Below the pieces are notes generated by a model that saw only the letters and a list, made by a program, of their open reading frames with translations, ran no database searches and was not told the origin of the DNA. Source: Kazachstania africana CBS 2517 (lineage: Eukaryota; Ascomycota; Saccharomycetes; Saccharomycetales; Saccharomycetaceae). Taken from it: DNA of 64,000 bases. The stretch is taken from the NCBI RefSeq assembly GCF_000304475.1, contig NC_018941.1, positions 496,001-560,000 of the forward strand, in the 5' to 3' direction. The translations under genes were made by a program, and so were the position numbers. This document shows, piece by piece, positions 33,018 through 41,047 of this stretch. Within the stretch, counting starts at the first letter, position 1; each line of letters starts with the position of its first letter.

Positions 33018-34500
33018 GTATTTTCTTATTTTCTCTTTTTTAGTTAATTACTTATTAAAATCCTTTTCAGACAGACTAAAATTTCGAGAGTAATAAAATA
33101 TGCCATAGTAAGGTTATAGGATGAGGAGAACCCTGTAAAAGGATGCTCACAGATTTACGCAAAGGACTAAGCCCCACATTCAAGTGTGAGGATACATTAA
33201 GAATTTACCACGAAGTTAAAGATGCATATCGGATGTAAATTGGCAATTGATAACAATAGAAAAGGTACGAAGAAGGCCACATTCCCAAATATATTAATGA
33301 TCTTTTTGCATAATTTTTAAAGAAAAGAACAAGTATAAAGTATAGATACTAGTAAGTAGATCTCATAAGATCATCCTTCTTTGCTGCGTTTCATGAACAT
33401 ACACGATTTCTCACAGTTTCCTCCATGAACTAGCAGGAGACCTGTTTGTTGAAAATGGTATCATCTGAATATTTTTGGCTTAGCGAAAGGTAGGATTACG
33501 AAGCTGTAAAAGTTTTGGAACAATATACTGGGTACGTAATGCAATGCTGCATAAGAGGAGAATGAGATGATTAGATAGTGTTTACTATGGTGACCGTCCG
33601 GCATTGTGAGGACAAATTACATAAATGAATAATAAGTAGCGCTCAAGAAAAACTATGTAATCAGAGACTATAAATTGAGAAGGTTACAGAAAGACAAAAA
33701 ACAGGATTGACTGTTAATTTATTAGATAGCAATTCAAGTTTATTATCCATACTTTTAAGTTATTCTTCAAAGGCGAGAAATATTGACGTTATATATAATG
33801 TAAGTCCAAAAGAGTAACTTTTTCAGGGGAACTAATTACGAATATGAAAATAATCAGGTAACAGTACGAAATATTGGTTGAAAGCAGATGAAGTTTATAG
33901 TTTGGTTTTTTAATAGTTATTTCATGCATAAACACCAAAACATTTGAAATTACAACTAATCAAAGGTCGTTACCATTTAGGGACTAGTGATGTCGCAGTA
34001 TGTTTCACAAATTATTTCTATTTGGCAAGGACATCTACTGGCATTGCTTCCTTTAGCTGAAACTTGAAAACGGATCATTTAAGAAAAAGCCTATGGATTT
34101 AGAAGAATTTTTTTTTTCATTTTGAGAAGAATGGTATGTATAGTCTGGTATTTCACCTGTAATGATTTATTGAGCCATATTTGATTTTACAATGAATTTT
34201 TTTTTCTACTTTCACTGAATTACGAAGAACTTTTTCTAACAGAAATTATTTTCATTCTACGTCAGAAAAAGTAGTTATTACTATGATTGTGCTATATCTT
34301 TGTAAGGTATATCTATCACAAGTTATATTGAGATGATGCCAAAACTAGAGATGTTGACATACTCATATATAATTTCGATGCTTTCCATGTATAACAGCAG
34401 CAGAATATCTGTCGATATCGAGGATGACCTTTCTTACCCCTCATAAATGGCATACTGATTAGTGTATACCATATGAATTAATATGTATACTTAATAGATG
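33018..34500. other. Gene-free AT-rich region upstream of tRNA-Val
   Basis: About 1.5 kb with no plausible gene on either strand. It lies on the 5' side of the tRNA gene, the zone where Ty1/Ty3-like elements insert in yeasts, but I see no complete LTR (no TGTTG...CAACA pair of suitable spacing) and no retrotransposon coding remnant. An imperfect 16-base direct repeat (AAATATGCCATARTAA) occurs at 32886-32901, beyond the tRNA, and at 33096-33111. The region may hold decayed LTR sequence or an unrecognised noncoding RNA. Confidence 0.4.
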
Positions 34501-34741
34501 TCGAATCTACAGTGTGACACTTTACATTTCCTCTTGTGGCACATTTTTTTCAACTTTGGCAATGTGGGGCACGGCCTTTCAAACCCGCCGTATTCGAAAA
34601 CGGCTACCAGCTTCCTGTTTTCTTTCTCTCAGTTTCATTTTTCTCGTCTCTGACTGGTGGCTTCCACTTGTCCAAAAATCCACGACTGGGTAATGGAGTC
34701 GCGTAACACCCCCCCCCCCTCCGTACTATGCTATCAGGTTT

Positions 34742-34758
34742 AGATCACACGGTGATCT
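34742..34758. repeat. Inverted repeat AGATCAC-ACG-GTGATCT
   Basis: A perfect 7-base-arm palindrome with a 3-base centre, about 570 bases upstream of BMH1. It could be a site for a dimeric regulator. No known factor is assigned. Confidence 0.6.
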
Positions 34759-34767
34759 CATAAAATG

Positions 34768-34783
34768 TCCTGTGGAAACAGGA
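34768..34783. repeat. Inverted repeat TCCTGT-GGAA-ACAGGA
   Basis: A perfect 6-base-arm inverted repeat with a 4-base spacer, 9 bases after the preceding palindrome. Confidence 0.55.
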
Positions 34784-34966
34784 AACCCGCCCGCATTGTT
34801 TATGGCCGCCGCATGGGGGGAGAAGGAGAGAGAAAGGGCAGGAGGAGCTCGGAACATGATTGGCTGAGGGAAAATAAAAATGTTCACGTCTAGGATGAGG
34901 GTAATGCAGAAAGCAAGTACATACATGGCAACCATATGCCCAGTACAAGAAGCAATCAATAGACTC

Positions 34967-34995
34967 ATCAATTAGAAGGCGGCCTTCCAATTGAT
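34967..34995. repeat. Near-perfect 29-base palindrome upstream of BMH1
   Basis: Arms ATCAATTAGAAGGC (34967-34980) and GCCTTCCAATTGAT (34982-34995) match at 13 of 14 positions around a single central G. It lies about 330 bases before the BMH1 start. Chance occurrence of such arms is very unlikely. It could be a regulator site, a structured RNA element, or a fold-back product of replication error. Confidence 0.75.
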
Positions 34996-35324
34996 TCCAC
35001 CTCGTCTAAGCGCCATTAATGAAGTAGTGTATTTTTATTAGTACCATCATAGTAAACTCCCACACTCATCATATACGACTGCCAGCTGTTTTCTTTCTTC
35101 CTACGCAAAGAAAACAAGAAGACAAAAAAAAAAAAAAAAGAAATCAAACATGTTTATCTGACTTTGAAAGGGAAAAAAATTATATATATAAATATACATA
35201 TGTATATAAATTTGAATTTTAAAGAGAGAGACAGGAAAAAAAATTGATTGATCTAGAATAGGAAAACATAACCAAACACTACTTCCAGAACAAAAATTAA
35301 CCATAAATCAATTCACCAATTAAG

Positions 35325-36107
35325 ATGTCTCTAAGTCGCGAAGATTCTGTTTACTTGGCTAAATTAGCTGAACAAGCTGAACGTTATGAAGAAATGGTTG
35401 AAAGTATGAAAAATGTCGCCTCCACAACTTCAGAAAATAATGAATTATCAGTAGAAGAAAGAAATTTACTATCTGTTGCTTACAAAAATGTCATTGGTGC
35501 AAGACGTGCTTCATGGAGAATTGTCTCTTCGATTGAACAAAAAGAAGAATTGAAAGAAAATTCTTCAAAACAAACAGAATTGATTAGAAATTATCGTAGT
35601 AAAATTGAAGCTGAATTAACTGATATCTCAAATGATATTTTAACCGTATTGGATACTTATTTAATTCCTTCTGCTTCTACAGGAGAAAGTAAGGTCTTTT
35701 ATTACAAGATGAAAGGTGATTATCATAGATATTTAGCTGAATTCTCTAACGGCGACGTCAGAGATAATGCCACCGGTTCTTCATTAGATGCTTACGGTAA
35801 AGCTTCTGAGATTGCGACCACTGAATTACCACCAACTCATCCTATCAGATTAGGTCTAGCTCTGAATTTTTCCGTTTTCTACTATGAAATTCAAAACTCT
35901 CCAGATAAGGCATGTCATTTAGCCAAACAAGCTTTCGATGACGCAATTGCCGAATTAGATACGTTGTCTGAAGAATCTTACAAAGATAGTACCTTAATCA
36001 TGCAACTATTAAGGGATAATCTAACTCTATGGACTTCTGACATGACTGAATCAGAACAACAGCAACAGCAACAGCAACAAGATAACGAAGATGATGCTCC
36101 AAAATAA
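35325..36107 (+). CDS. BMH1: 14-3-3 protein Bmh1
   Basis: Phosphoserine/phosphothreonine-binding dimeric adaptor acting in Ras/MAPK, TOR, checkpoint and secretion control. The 260 residues compare with 267 in S. cerevisiae. The nine-helix 14-3-3 fold is evident from the signature [11 protein letters not shown], the ligand-groove residues around GARRASWR, and the second signature [20 protein letters not shown]. The tail carries a short polyglutamine run (CAA/CAG codons near 36056-36080) and an acidic end, as in S. cerevisiae Bmh1/2. Codon use is noticeably biased to abundant-tRNA codons, in line with high expression. Location between ECM32 and PDA1 makes it BMH1 (YER177W) rather than BMH2. Confidence 0.96.
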   Translation: MSLSREDSVYLAKLAEQAERYEEMVESMKNVASTTSENNELSVEERNLLSVAYKNVIGARRASWRIVSSIEQKEELKENSSKQTELIRNYRSKIEAELTDISNDILTVLDTYLIPSASTGESKVFYYKMKGDYHRYLAEFSNGDVRDNATGSSLDAYGKASEIATTELPPTHPIRLGLALNFSVFYYEIQNSPDKACHLAKQAFDDAIAELDTLSEESYKDSTLIMQLLRDNLTLWTSDMTESEQQQQQQQQDNEDDAPK

Positions 36108-36691
36108 ATTCTGTAATTACTGTCCTTTTTAAATGAGAATCTTCTGATTATTGTTTAATTTTTTTATTTCTTTTTTTATTACTCTTTAATTCCTCCTGCC
36201 CTCCATCCTATCTTTTTTATATACGATATTGTAAAATCCCAAAAAAGATTGAAATAATGATTTAATCTTCATTCCTATATATTTTTTTCTATTCAAGAAA
36301 CATAATAGATAATAATATTAATTAATAATAAATGTACGTTCTTGTTCAATCAATGGAAGTGGTAAGTACCTAAACTTAAAAATTTTACTTTCCTCCACTT
36401 AAAAAAAGGCATATCCAGAAAATTTCATCCTACAAATAATCCAATTAAACTTATTCTCCAACATAAACCTTACAGGTCATACAATTGTAAGGATTTTCCT
36501 CTATGGCATCGCTGAAATCCATCAATCATCTACCAATCTCAATAATATATATCATACTCCGGTCGGGCCGCTCGTTGCAAGAAAAATGAGACACTAACAA
36601 ATTTTGAAAATTAGTTATTAGACGGTCCCCCCCTTCAAGTAATCCAATCAAAAAACATATCTACGAAAGTACAAAGTAACATACCACCAAC
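36108..36691. other. BMH1-PDA1 intergenic region
   Basis: No gene is seen. It contains the BMH1 3' flank and the PDA1 promoter. A GC-rich patch near 36557-36575 (CTCCGGTCGGGCCGCTCG) stands out in AT-rich DNA and contains CGG/CCG half-sites with a 5-base spacer, as zinc-cluster factors bind; no specific factor can be named. A short C run lies near 36628-36634. Confidence 0.45.
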
Positions 36692-37918
36692 ATGCTGCTT
36701 TCTGTGACATCAAGGTTGTCCAAACCATCCATATATAAGACAACACCCGTGGTTTTCAGATCAATGGCAACCGCCAAGAAATCTGCCAAGAAGGATACAA
36801 ATGATGATAATGTAGAAATCAATCTCCCTGAGCATTCGTTCGAAGGTTACATGCTAGATACTCCTTCCTTGACTTTCCAAACCAATAAAGCTGCACTTTT
36901 ACAGATGTATAAAGATATGATCATCATTAGAAGAATGGAGATGGCTTGTGATGCCTTATATAAAGCTAAAAAGATTAGAGGGTTCTGTCATCTATCAACA
37001 GGCCAAGAAGCCATTGCGGTGGGTGTAGAAAATGCAATTACAAAGAAGGATTCCGTAATTACTTCCTACAGATGCCATGGCTTCACCTTCATGAGAGGTG
37101 GCTCGGTCAAAGCCGTTCTTGCAGAATTGATGGGTAGAAGAGCAGGTGTCTCCTATGGCAAAGGTGGTTCGATGCATCTTTATGCAGACTCCTTCTATGG
37201 TGGTAATGGTATCGTCGGTGCTCAGGTTCCTTTAGGTAATGGTTTGGCTTTTGCTCACCAATATAAAAATGAAGATGCTTGTTCTTTCACATTATATGGT
37301 GACGGTGCTGCTAATCAAGGTCAAGTTTTTGAGTCATTCAATATGGCTAAATTGTGGAATCTACCAGTAGTTTTCTGTTGTGAGAACAATAAATACGGTA
37401 TGGGTACCTCTGCATCGAGATCTTCTGCCATGACAGATTATTACAAACGTGGTCAGTATATTCCAGGGTTGAAAGTTAACGGCATGGACGTATTATCTGT
37501 TTACCAGGCTTCAAGGTTCGCCAAGGACTGGTGCCTTTCCGGTAAGGGTCCATTAGTTCTTGAATATGAAACGTATAGATATGGTGGTCACTCGATGTCC
37601 GACCCAGGCACTACATACAGAACAAGAGACGAGATTCAACAAATGAGATCAAAACATGATCCAATTGCAGGTTTAAAAATGAAATTAGAAGAATTGAATA
37701 TTGCCACTGAAGATGAAATTAAATCCTACGATAAAGCTGCAAGAAAATATGTTGATGAACAGGTGGAAGCTGCAGATGCAGCAGCACCACCAGAAGCCAA
37801 ATTATCTATATTATTCGAGGATGTCTACGTCAAGGGAACAGAAACTCCAACCTTAAGAGGTAGAGTCAATGAAGATACTTGGGATTTCCAAAAAAATGAT
37901 TTTGCTGCCACAAACTGA
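36692..37918 (+). CDS. PDA1: Pyruvate dehydrogenase E1 component subunit alpha
   Basis: Mitochondrial matrix E1-alpha subunit of the pyruvate dehydrogenase complex, converting pyruvate to acetyl-CoA together with E1-beta (Pdb1) and thiamine pyrophosphate. The 408 residues compare with 420. A basic, acid-free presequence precedes about residue 35. The thiamine pyrophosphate motif begins GDGAANQG at residue 203. The regulatory phosphorylation loop YRYGGHSMSDPG contains Ser301, equivalent to the serine targeted by PDH kinase in S. cerevisiae. Other conserved blocks are GFCHLSTGQEA, SYRCHGFTFMRG and GKGGSMHLY. Codon bias suggests strong expression. It follows BMH1 on the same strand as in YER177W-YER178W. 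Confidence 0.97.
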   Translation: MLLSVTSRLSKPSIYKTTPVVFRSMATAKKSAKKDTNDDNVEINLPEHSFEGYMLDTPSLTFQTNKAALLQMYKDMIIIRRMEMACDALYKAKKIRGFCHLSTGQEAIAVGVENAITKKDSVITSYRCHGFTFMRGGSVKAVLAELMGRRAGVSYGKGGSMHLYADSFYGGNGIVGAQVPLGNGLAFAHQYKNEDACSFTLYGDGAANQGQVFESFNMAKLWNLPVVFCCENNKYGMGTSASRSSAMTDYYKRGQYIPGLKVNGMDVLSVYQASRFAKDWCLSGKGPLVLEYETYRYGGHSMSDPGTTYRTRDEIQQMRSKHDPIAGLKMKLEELNIATEDEIKSYDKAARKYVDEQVEAADAAAPPEAKLSILFEDVYVKGTETPTLRGRVNEDTWDFQKNDFAATN

Positions 37919-38244
37919 GCAACTTGAAATACTATCTTGTCAATTTTTTATCTGTATATAGTTTTCTCAAGAACGTATCTGATCTTTACGTAGAAAGAGA
38001 ATAAGTTTCGTTAAACTTGAAAGAATTAATAGACCTACTATATATATAAATACTGCCATCAAAATTTGATAGACCAGGGTAACCTTTCTTATTTTGCCGC
38101 CGACGTTTTCTCATTATAGAAACATATATAAACAAGCATAGCTGGCTTATAAAAATCGTATAATTCTCTTGAACAACTTGCCTTTGAGTGAAAAACTTAA
38201 ATAGGAAACTTATATTTGCTGAGATCTAGGAGTGAGAATCAGAT
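37919..38244. other. PDA1-DMC1 intergenic region
   Basis: Holds the PDA1 3' flank and the DMC1 promoter. Besides the URS1 element listed separately, a TATA-like stretch TATATATAAA lies at 38041-38050. No gene is seen. Confidence 0.5.
38096..38103 (+). promoter_or_regulatory. URS1 (Ume6) element upstream of DMC1
   Basis: An exact GCCGCCGA core about 145 bases before the DMC1 start. Ume6 binds this core and represses early meiotic genes in mitosis, then helps induce them with Ime1. DMC1 is a classic URS1-controlled gene in S. cerevisiae, so position and target fit. Confidence 0.75.
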
Positions 38245-39252
38245 ATGTCTACGACAACAGAACTTGAAGATGCTGGTACGGCGGCAAAATCAATTGTGCC
38301 TGTCGAAGAACTACAAAACTACGGTATTAATGCATCTGACTTGTCAAAATTGAAATCCAGTGGGATATACACAGTGAATACTGTGCTTTCTACGACTAGA
38401 AGGAACTTATGTAAGATCAAGGGACTAAGTGAGGTTAAAGTAGAGAAAATTAAAGAAGCCGCTAGCAAAATCATTTCAGTTGGCTTCATTTCTGCTACTG
38501 TTCAATTCGATATCAGACAAAAAATATTTGCCCTATCTACTGGCTCCAAGCAGTTGGATTCCATCTTAGGCGGTGGAATTATGACGATGAGTATTACAGA
38601 AGTCTTTGGAGAGTTTAGATGTGGTAAGACCCAGATGTCACACACTCTTTGTGTGACTGCTCAATTACCCAAAGAGCTGGGTGGCGGGGAAGGTAAAGTA
38701 GCATATGTTGACACGGAGGGTACTTTTAGACCTGAAAGAATAAAACAAATAGCAGAGAGATATGACCTCGATCCTGAGGCTTGTTTAGATAATGTTACGT
38801 ATGCAAGAGCACTGAATAGTGAGCACCAAATGGAATTAGTGGAACAACTGGGTGGAGAATTAAGCTCTGGAGATTATAGACTTATTATTATAGACTCTAT
38901 AATGGCTAATTTCAGAGTTGATTACTGTGGCCGTGGTGAGTTGAATGAGCGCCAACAAAAGCTGAATCAGCACCTGTTCAAACTGAATAGACTAGCCGAG
39001 GAATTCAATGTTGCAATTTTCATGACTAACCAAGTCCAATCTGATCCTGGTGCATCGGCTTTATTCGCCTCAGCTGATGGTAGAAAACCAGTAGGTGGTC
39101 ATGTTTTGGCTCATGCGTCAGCAACAAGGATCTTATTGAGGAAGGGACGTGGAGAAGAAAGGGTGGCTAAATTACAAGATTCTCCAGATATGCCAGAAAG
39201 GGAGTGTGTATATATTATCGGCGAAAATGGTATCACAGATTCCAATGAGTGA
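38245..39252 (+). CDS. DMC1: Meiotic strand-exchange protein Dmc1 (RecA/Rad51 family)
   Basis: Meiosis-specific recombinase that forms filaments on single-stranded DNA and pairs homologues. The 335 residues compare with 334 in S. cerevisiae. The N-terminal helix-hairpin-helix domain covers about 20-80 ([29 protein letters not shown]). Walker A GEFRCGKT starts at residue 122, and Walker B lies in [17 protein letters not shown]. Loop L2 includes [20 protein letters not shown], and the C terminus has [22 protein letters not shown]. The reading frame is continuous, whereas S. cerevisiae DMC1 has an intron after about codon 46; no 5' splice site is present at that point here. A URS1 element sits upstream. 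Confidence 0.97.
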   Translation: MSTTTELEDAGTAAKSIVPVEELQNYGINASDLSKLKSSGIYTVNTVLSTTRRNLCKIKGLSEVKVEKIKEAASKIISVGFISATVQFDIRQKIFALSTGSKQLDSILGGGIMTMSITEVFGEFRCGKTQMSHTLCVTAQLPKELGGGEGKVAYVDTEGTFRPERIKQIAERYDLDPEACLDNVTYARALNSEHQMELVEQLGGELSSGDYRLIIIDSIMANFRVDYCGRGELNERQQKLNQHLFKLNRLAEEFNVAIFMTNQVQSDPGASALFASADGRKPVGGHVLAHASATRILLRKGRGEERVAKLQDSPDMPERECVYIIGENGITDSNE

Positions 39253-39430
39253 AATATCTTCACCAAAGAAGAAAAGTCGCTATTTACGCCTAAAGTAAAC
39301 ATGCCTTCGTATATTGTATATTACGTCGATTTAACAAAAATATACACATTCAATAGAGTATTCCACACTATTTGACAGTTCAAAAGTCTTATTTGAACAA
39401 TTTATAATCGTTAATAGGGACTAATATAGC

Positions 39431-40237
39431 TCAAATGTATTCCTGACTTTGCTCACTTTCATTCCCATCGTAGTTAGAAGACTGCTCAATCTCATCGAAA
39501 TCGACATCACTACAACTGTCATTTATCGTAAGTTCGGCATCTGCATATCGCAATGGTTCAATATATTGTCTCCAAGGCGACTCCAAAAATAGACTTCTTT
39601 GCTTTTTTAGTTCGAAATATCCAGTTGTATCCACTCCTAATAAAAAATGCACTACACAATCAAATTTGGACGTTTTCATTTCCAATTCTTTAAATTCTAA
39701 CTCTCTGTCGAAAATAGGAACCACATCATTAATTTCATCATTCACAATCAACTCTAGAATATCATCTGTATCAAATTTACTTTCATAATCAACACAATGG
39801 AAAAAGGGATGACAGTCAAATTTACCGTTTTGATAACGTTTAGGAATTGAAGATAAATCTAATTCTTCTATAATCGGCAGTCTTGGCGATTCGATATCGT
39901 AGGATAGATTAATGTCTTCAAATTTTCCAATATCTTGATCATCCTGATAACGAAGAAGCTTTTCATAATTTGTAGCAATATCATATTCCCAATCCTCTCT
40001 TAAGTCAACATTTTCCTCGTTGGTGTCTAAACAAGGACTAGGGAAAGCAAACTTTTTGCTTTTTAGGTTGTTTACAGAGATCTTAACAATATTCTCATTA
40101 GTATTGGGAGTGAGTACATTCATATTTATGAGGTCTCTGATATTTAACTTTCTACTATACTTTTTATTTTGTTCTTTAAACTGGAAACTTTGTGTTGTCA
40201 AAATTAAAGTGGTGGTTCGAGACTTCTGACATCTCAA
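39431..40237 (-). CDS. ISC10: Isc10-like meiosis/sporulation protein
   Basis: Predicted 268-residue acidic protein with no enzyme domain; S. cerevisiae Isc10 has 267 residues and is a meiotic protein needed for sporulation that restrains the Smk1 kinase. Assignment rests on length, strand and place between DMC1 and SLO1 (YER179W-YER180C-YER180C-A), plus a URS1-like site just upstream. Visible blocks include EDWEYDIATNYEKLLRYQDD, IESPRLPIIEELDLSSIPKR and SPWRQYIEPLRYADAELTI. A later Met at residue 39 (MNVLTPN) is a possible alternative start. Sequence conservation appears low, as expected for this fast-evolving protein. Confidence 0.75.
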   Translation of the reverse strand: MRCQKSRTTTLILTTQSFQFKEQNKKYSRKLNIRDLINMNVLTPNTNENIVKISVNNLKSKKFAFPSPCLDTNEENVDLREDWEYDIATNYEKLLRYQDDQDIGKFEDINLSYDIESPRLPIIEELDLSSIPKRYQNGKFDCHPFFHCVDYESKFDTDDILELIVNDEINDVVPIFDRELEFKELEMKTSKFDCVVHFLLGVDTTGYFELKKQRSLFLESPWRQYIEPLRYADAELTINDSCSDVDFDEIEQSSNYDGNESEQSQEYI

Positions 40238-40283
40238 ATATGGTTGACATCAAAAGATCTTGGATGAAACACTCTGAAAATAA

Positions 40284-40293
40284 TAGCCACCGA
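40284..40293 (+). promoter_or_regulatory. URS1-like element upstream of ISC10
   Basis: TAGCCACCGA differs from the URS1 consensus TAGCCGCCGA at one base. It lies about 47 bases before the ISC10 start in the 88-base ISC10-SLO1 gap. URS1 acts in either orientation. Early meiotic control would fit the gene's role. Confidence 0.5.
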
Positions 40294-40325
40294 GGCAAAA
40301 AAGGAAGGTATTGCTGCAAAGGTTT

Positions 40326-40577
40326 TCATTTTTCCAGAACATTGCTTGAGGACATCATATTATCGATATAATCTTCCAAATATTCATTCTCCTGTCGTAA
40401 CTGTTCACACACTTTTCTTTGGTCTAATGTCCTATTCCATAAAAGATCTAATGTATCTTTTAGTAACTGTGTCTCTGAAAGTAAAGCTTTGTTCTCCATG
40501 TTCATACTTTCCACAGCTTTTGGCTGATTCTTAGAAGCACTAGAATCATCATTGAATTGTTCAGTTCCCTGCGACAT
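40326..40577 (-). CDS. SLO1: Slo1, SCOC-like coiled-coil protein
   Basis: Small coiled-coil protein of 83 residues (S. cerevisiae Slo1 has 85), a homologue of human SCOC, reported to bind the Arl3 GTPase at the Golgi. The coiled coil spans about 30-75, with the segments ENKALLSETQLLKDTLDLL and VCEQLRQENEYLEDYIDNM. I chose Met at 40575-40577 (MSQGTEQ) because its length fits; the frame stays open upstream to an ATG at 40695-40697, which would add 40 residues with no similarity I can recognise. Order ISC10-SLO1 matches YER180C and YER180C-A. Confidence 0.85.
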   Translation of the reverse strand: MSQGTEQFNDDSSASKNQPKAVESMNMENKALLSETQLLKDTLDLLWNRTLDQRKVCEQLRQENEYLEDYIDNMMSSSNVLEK

Positions 40578-41047
40578 TATCAAAGAAATATCAATTTCTC
40601 TTTTTTTATGGTAATCTTTTGCAAAAGTTTTCTGAGCACCAAGAGGTAGCTTACGGTAATGTATGGATAATGAATACACAATCGATGTTTCTTTCAATAT
40701 CTTCTAATTTTTTTCTTTGAATCTTAATTTTCTAACACCTGCGCCATTATATTTTTGATCTCGCCACTTGGTGAAATTTAGAGCCTGAATATCACAAAAG
40801 ATGCCCATTTAATATCAAGGAAGGCATACTTCTTATAGAAATTTAACAGTGGCAAAATGCAAGAAGGGGCTGGTTGGCCACGTTGGCTACATACAAAATT
40901 CATACATCTTAAAGTTCTGTATAATGACATATATTAACTACAATGAATTCTATTAATCTCTAAATAAACGCACGTGGTTAATTACTTAAGTACTGAGCGA
41001 GAGCTATTTATTATAATGCTTTGAATATCGTATCATTAAATTATCAT
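40578..41047. other. SLO1-EMP70 intergenic region (synteny junction)
   Basis: No gene is supported. It holds the SLO1 promoter and the EMP70 3' flank, both genes being on the minus strand. A CACGTG E-box lies at 40971-40976. This is where S. cerevisiae chromosome V-type order changes to chromosome XII-type order. I saw no tRNA, LTR or gene remnant at the junction. Confidence 0.55.

Larger units (their letters stand above)
34501..35324. other. BMH1 upstream region with inverted repeats
   Basis: A promoter-like region richer in G and C than the DNA to its left. It holds a C run of 12 or so bases near 34699-34710, a GATTGGC (CCAAT-type) motif near 34858, and three inverted repeats listed separately. 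From about 35100 it turns A-rich, as in leaders of highly expressed yeast genes. Two overlapping reverse frames at 34726-34990 have no recognisable content. Confidence 0.5.

Noticed and set aside
33990..34067. Short frame of 25 codons starting MSQYVSQIISIWQGHLL
   Set aside because: Too short, isolated in noncoding DNA, and with no recognised similarity.
33018..34500. Possible Ty LTR remnant upstream of tRNA-Val
   Set aside because: TGTTG occurs (for example near 33447 and 34349), but no CAACA partner at LTR spacing, primer-binding site or coding remnant was seen.
34726..34990. Two overlapping 81-codon reverse frames upstream of BMH1
   Set aside because: They overlap palindromes and promoter-like DNA and show no recognisable protein features.
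40848..40856. AGTGGCAAA, similar to the Rpn4 PACE element
   Set aside because: One base off GGTGGCAAA and upstream of SLO1, which has no proteasome link.
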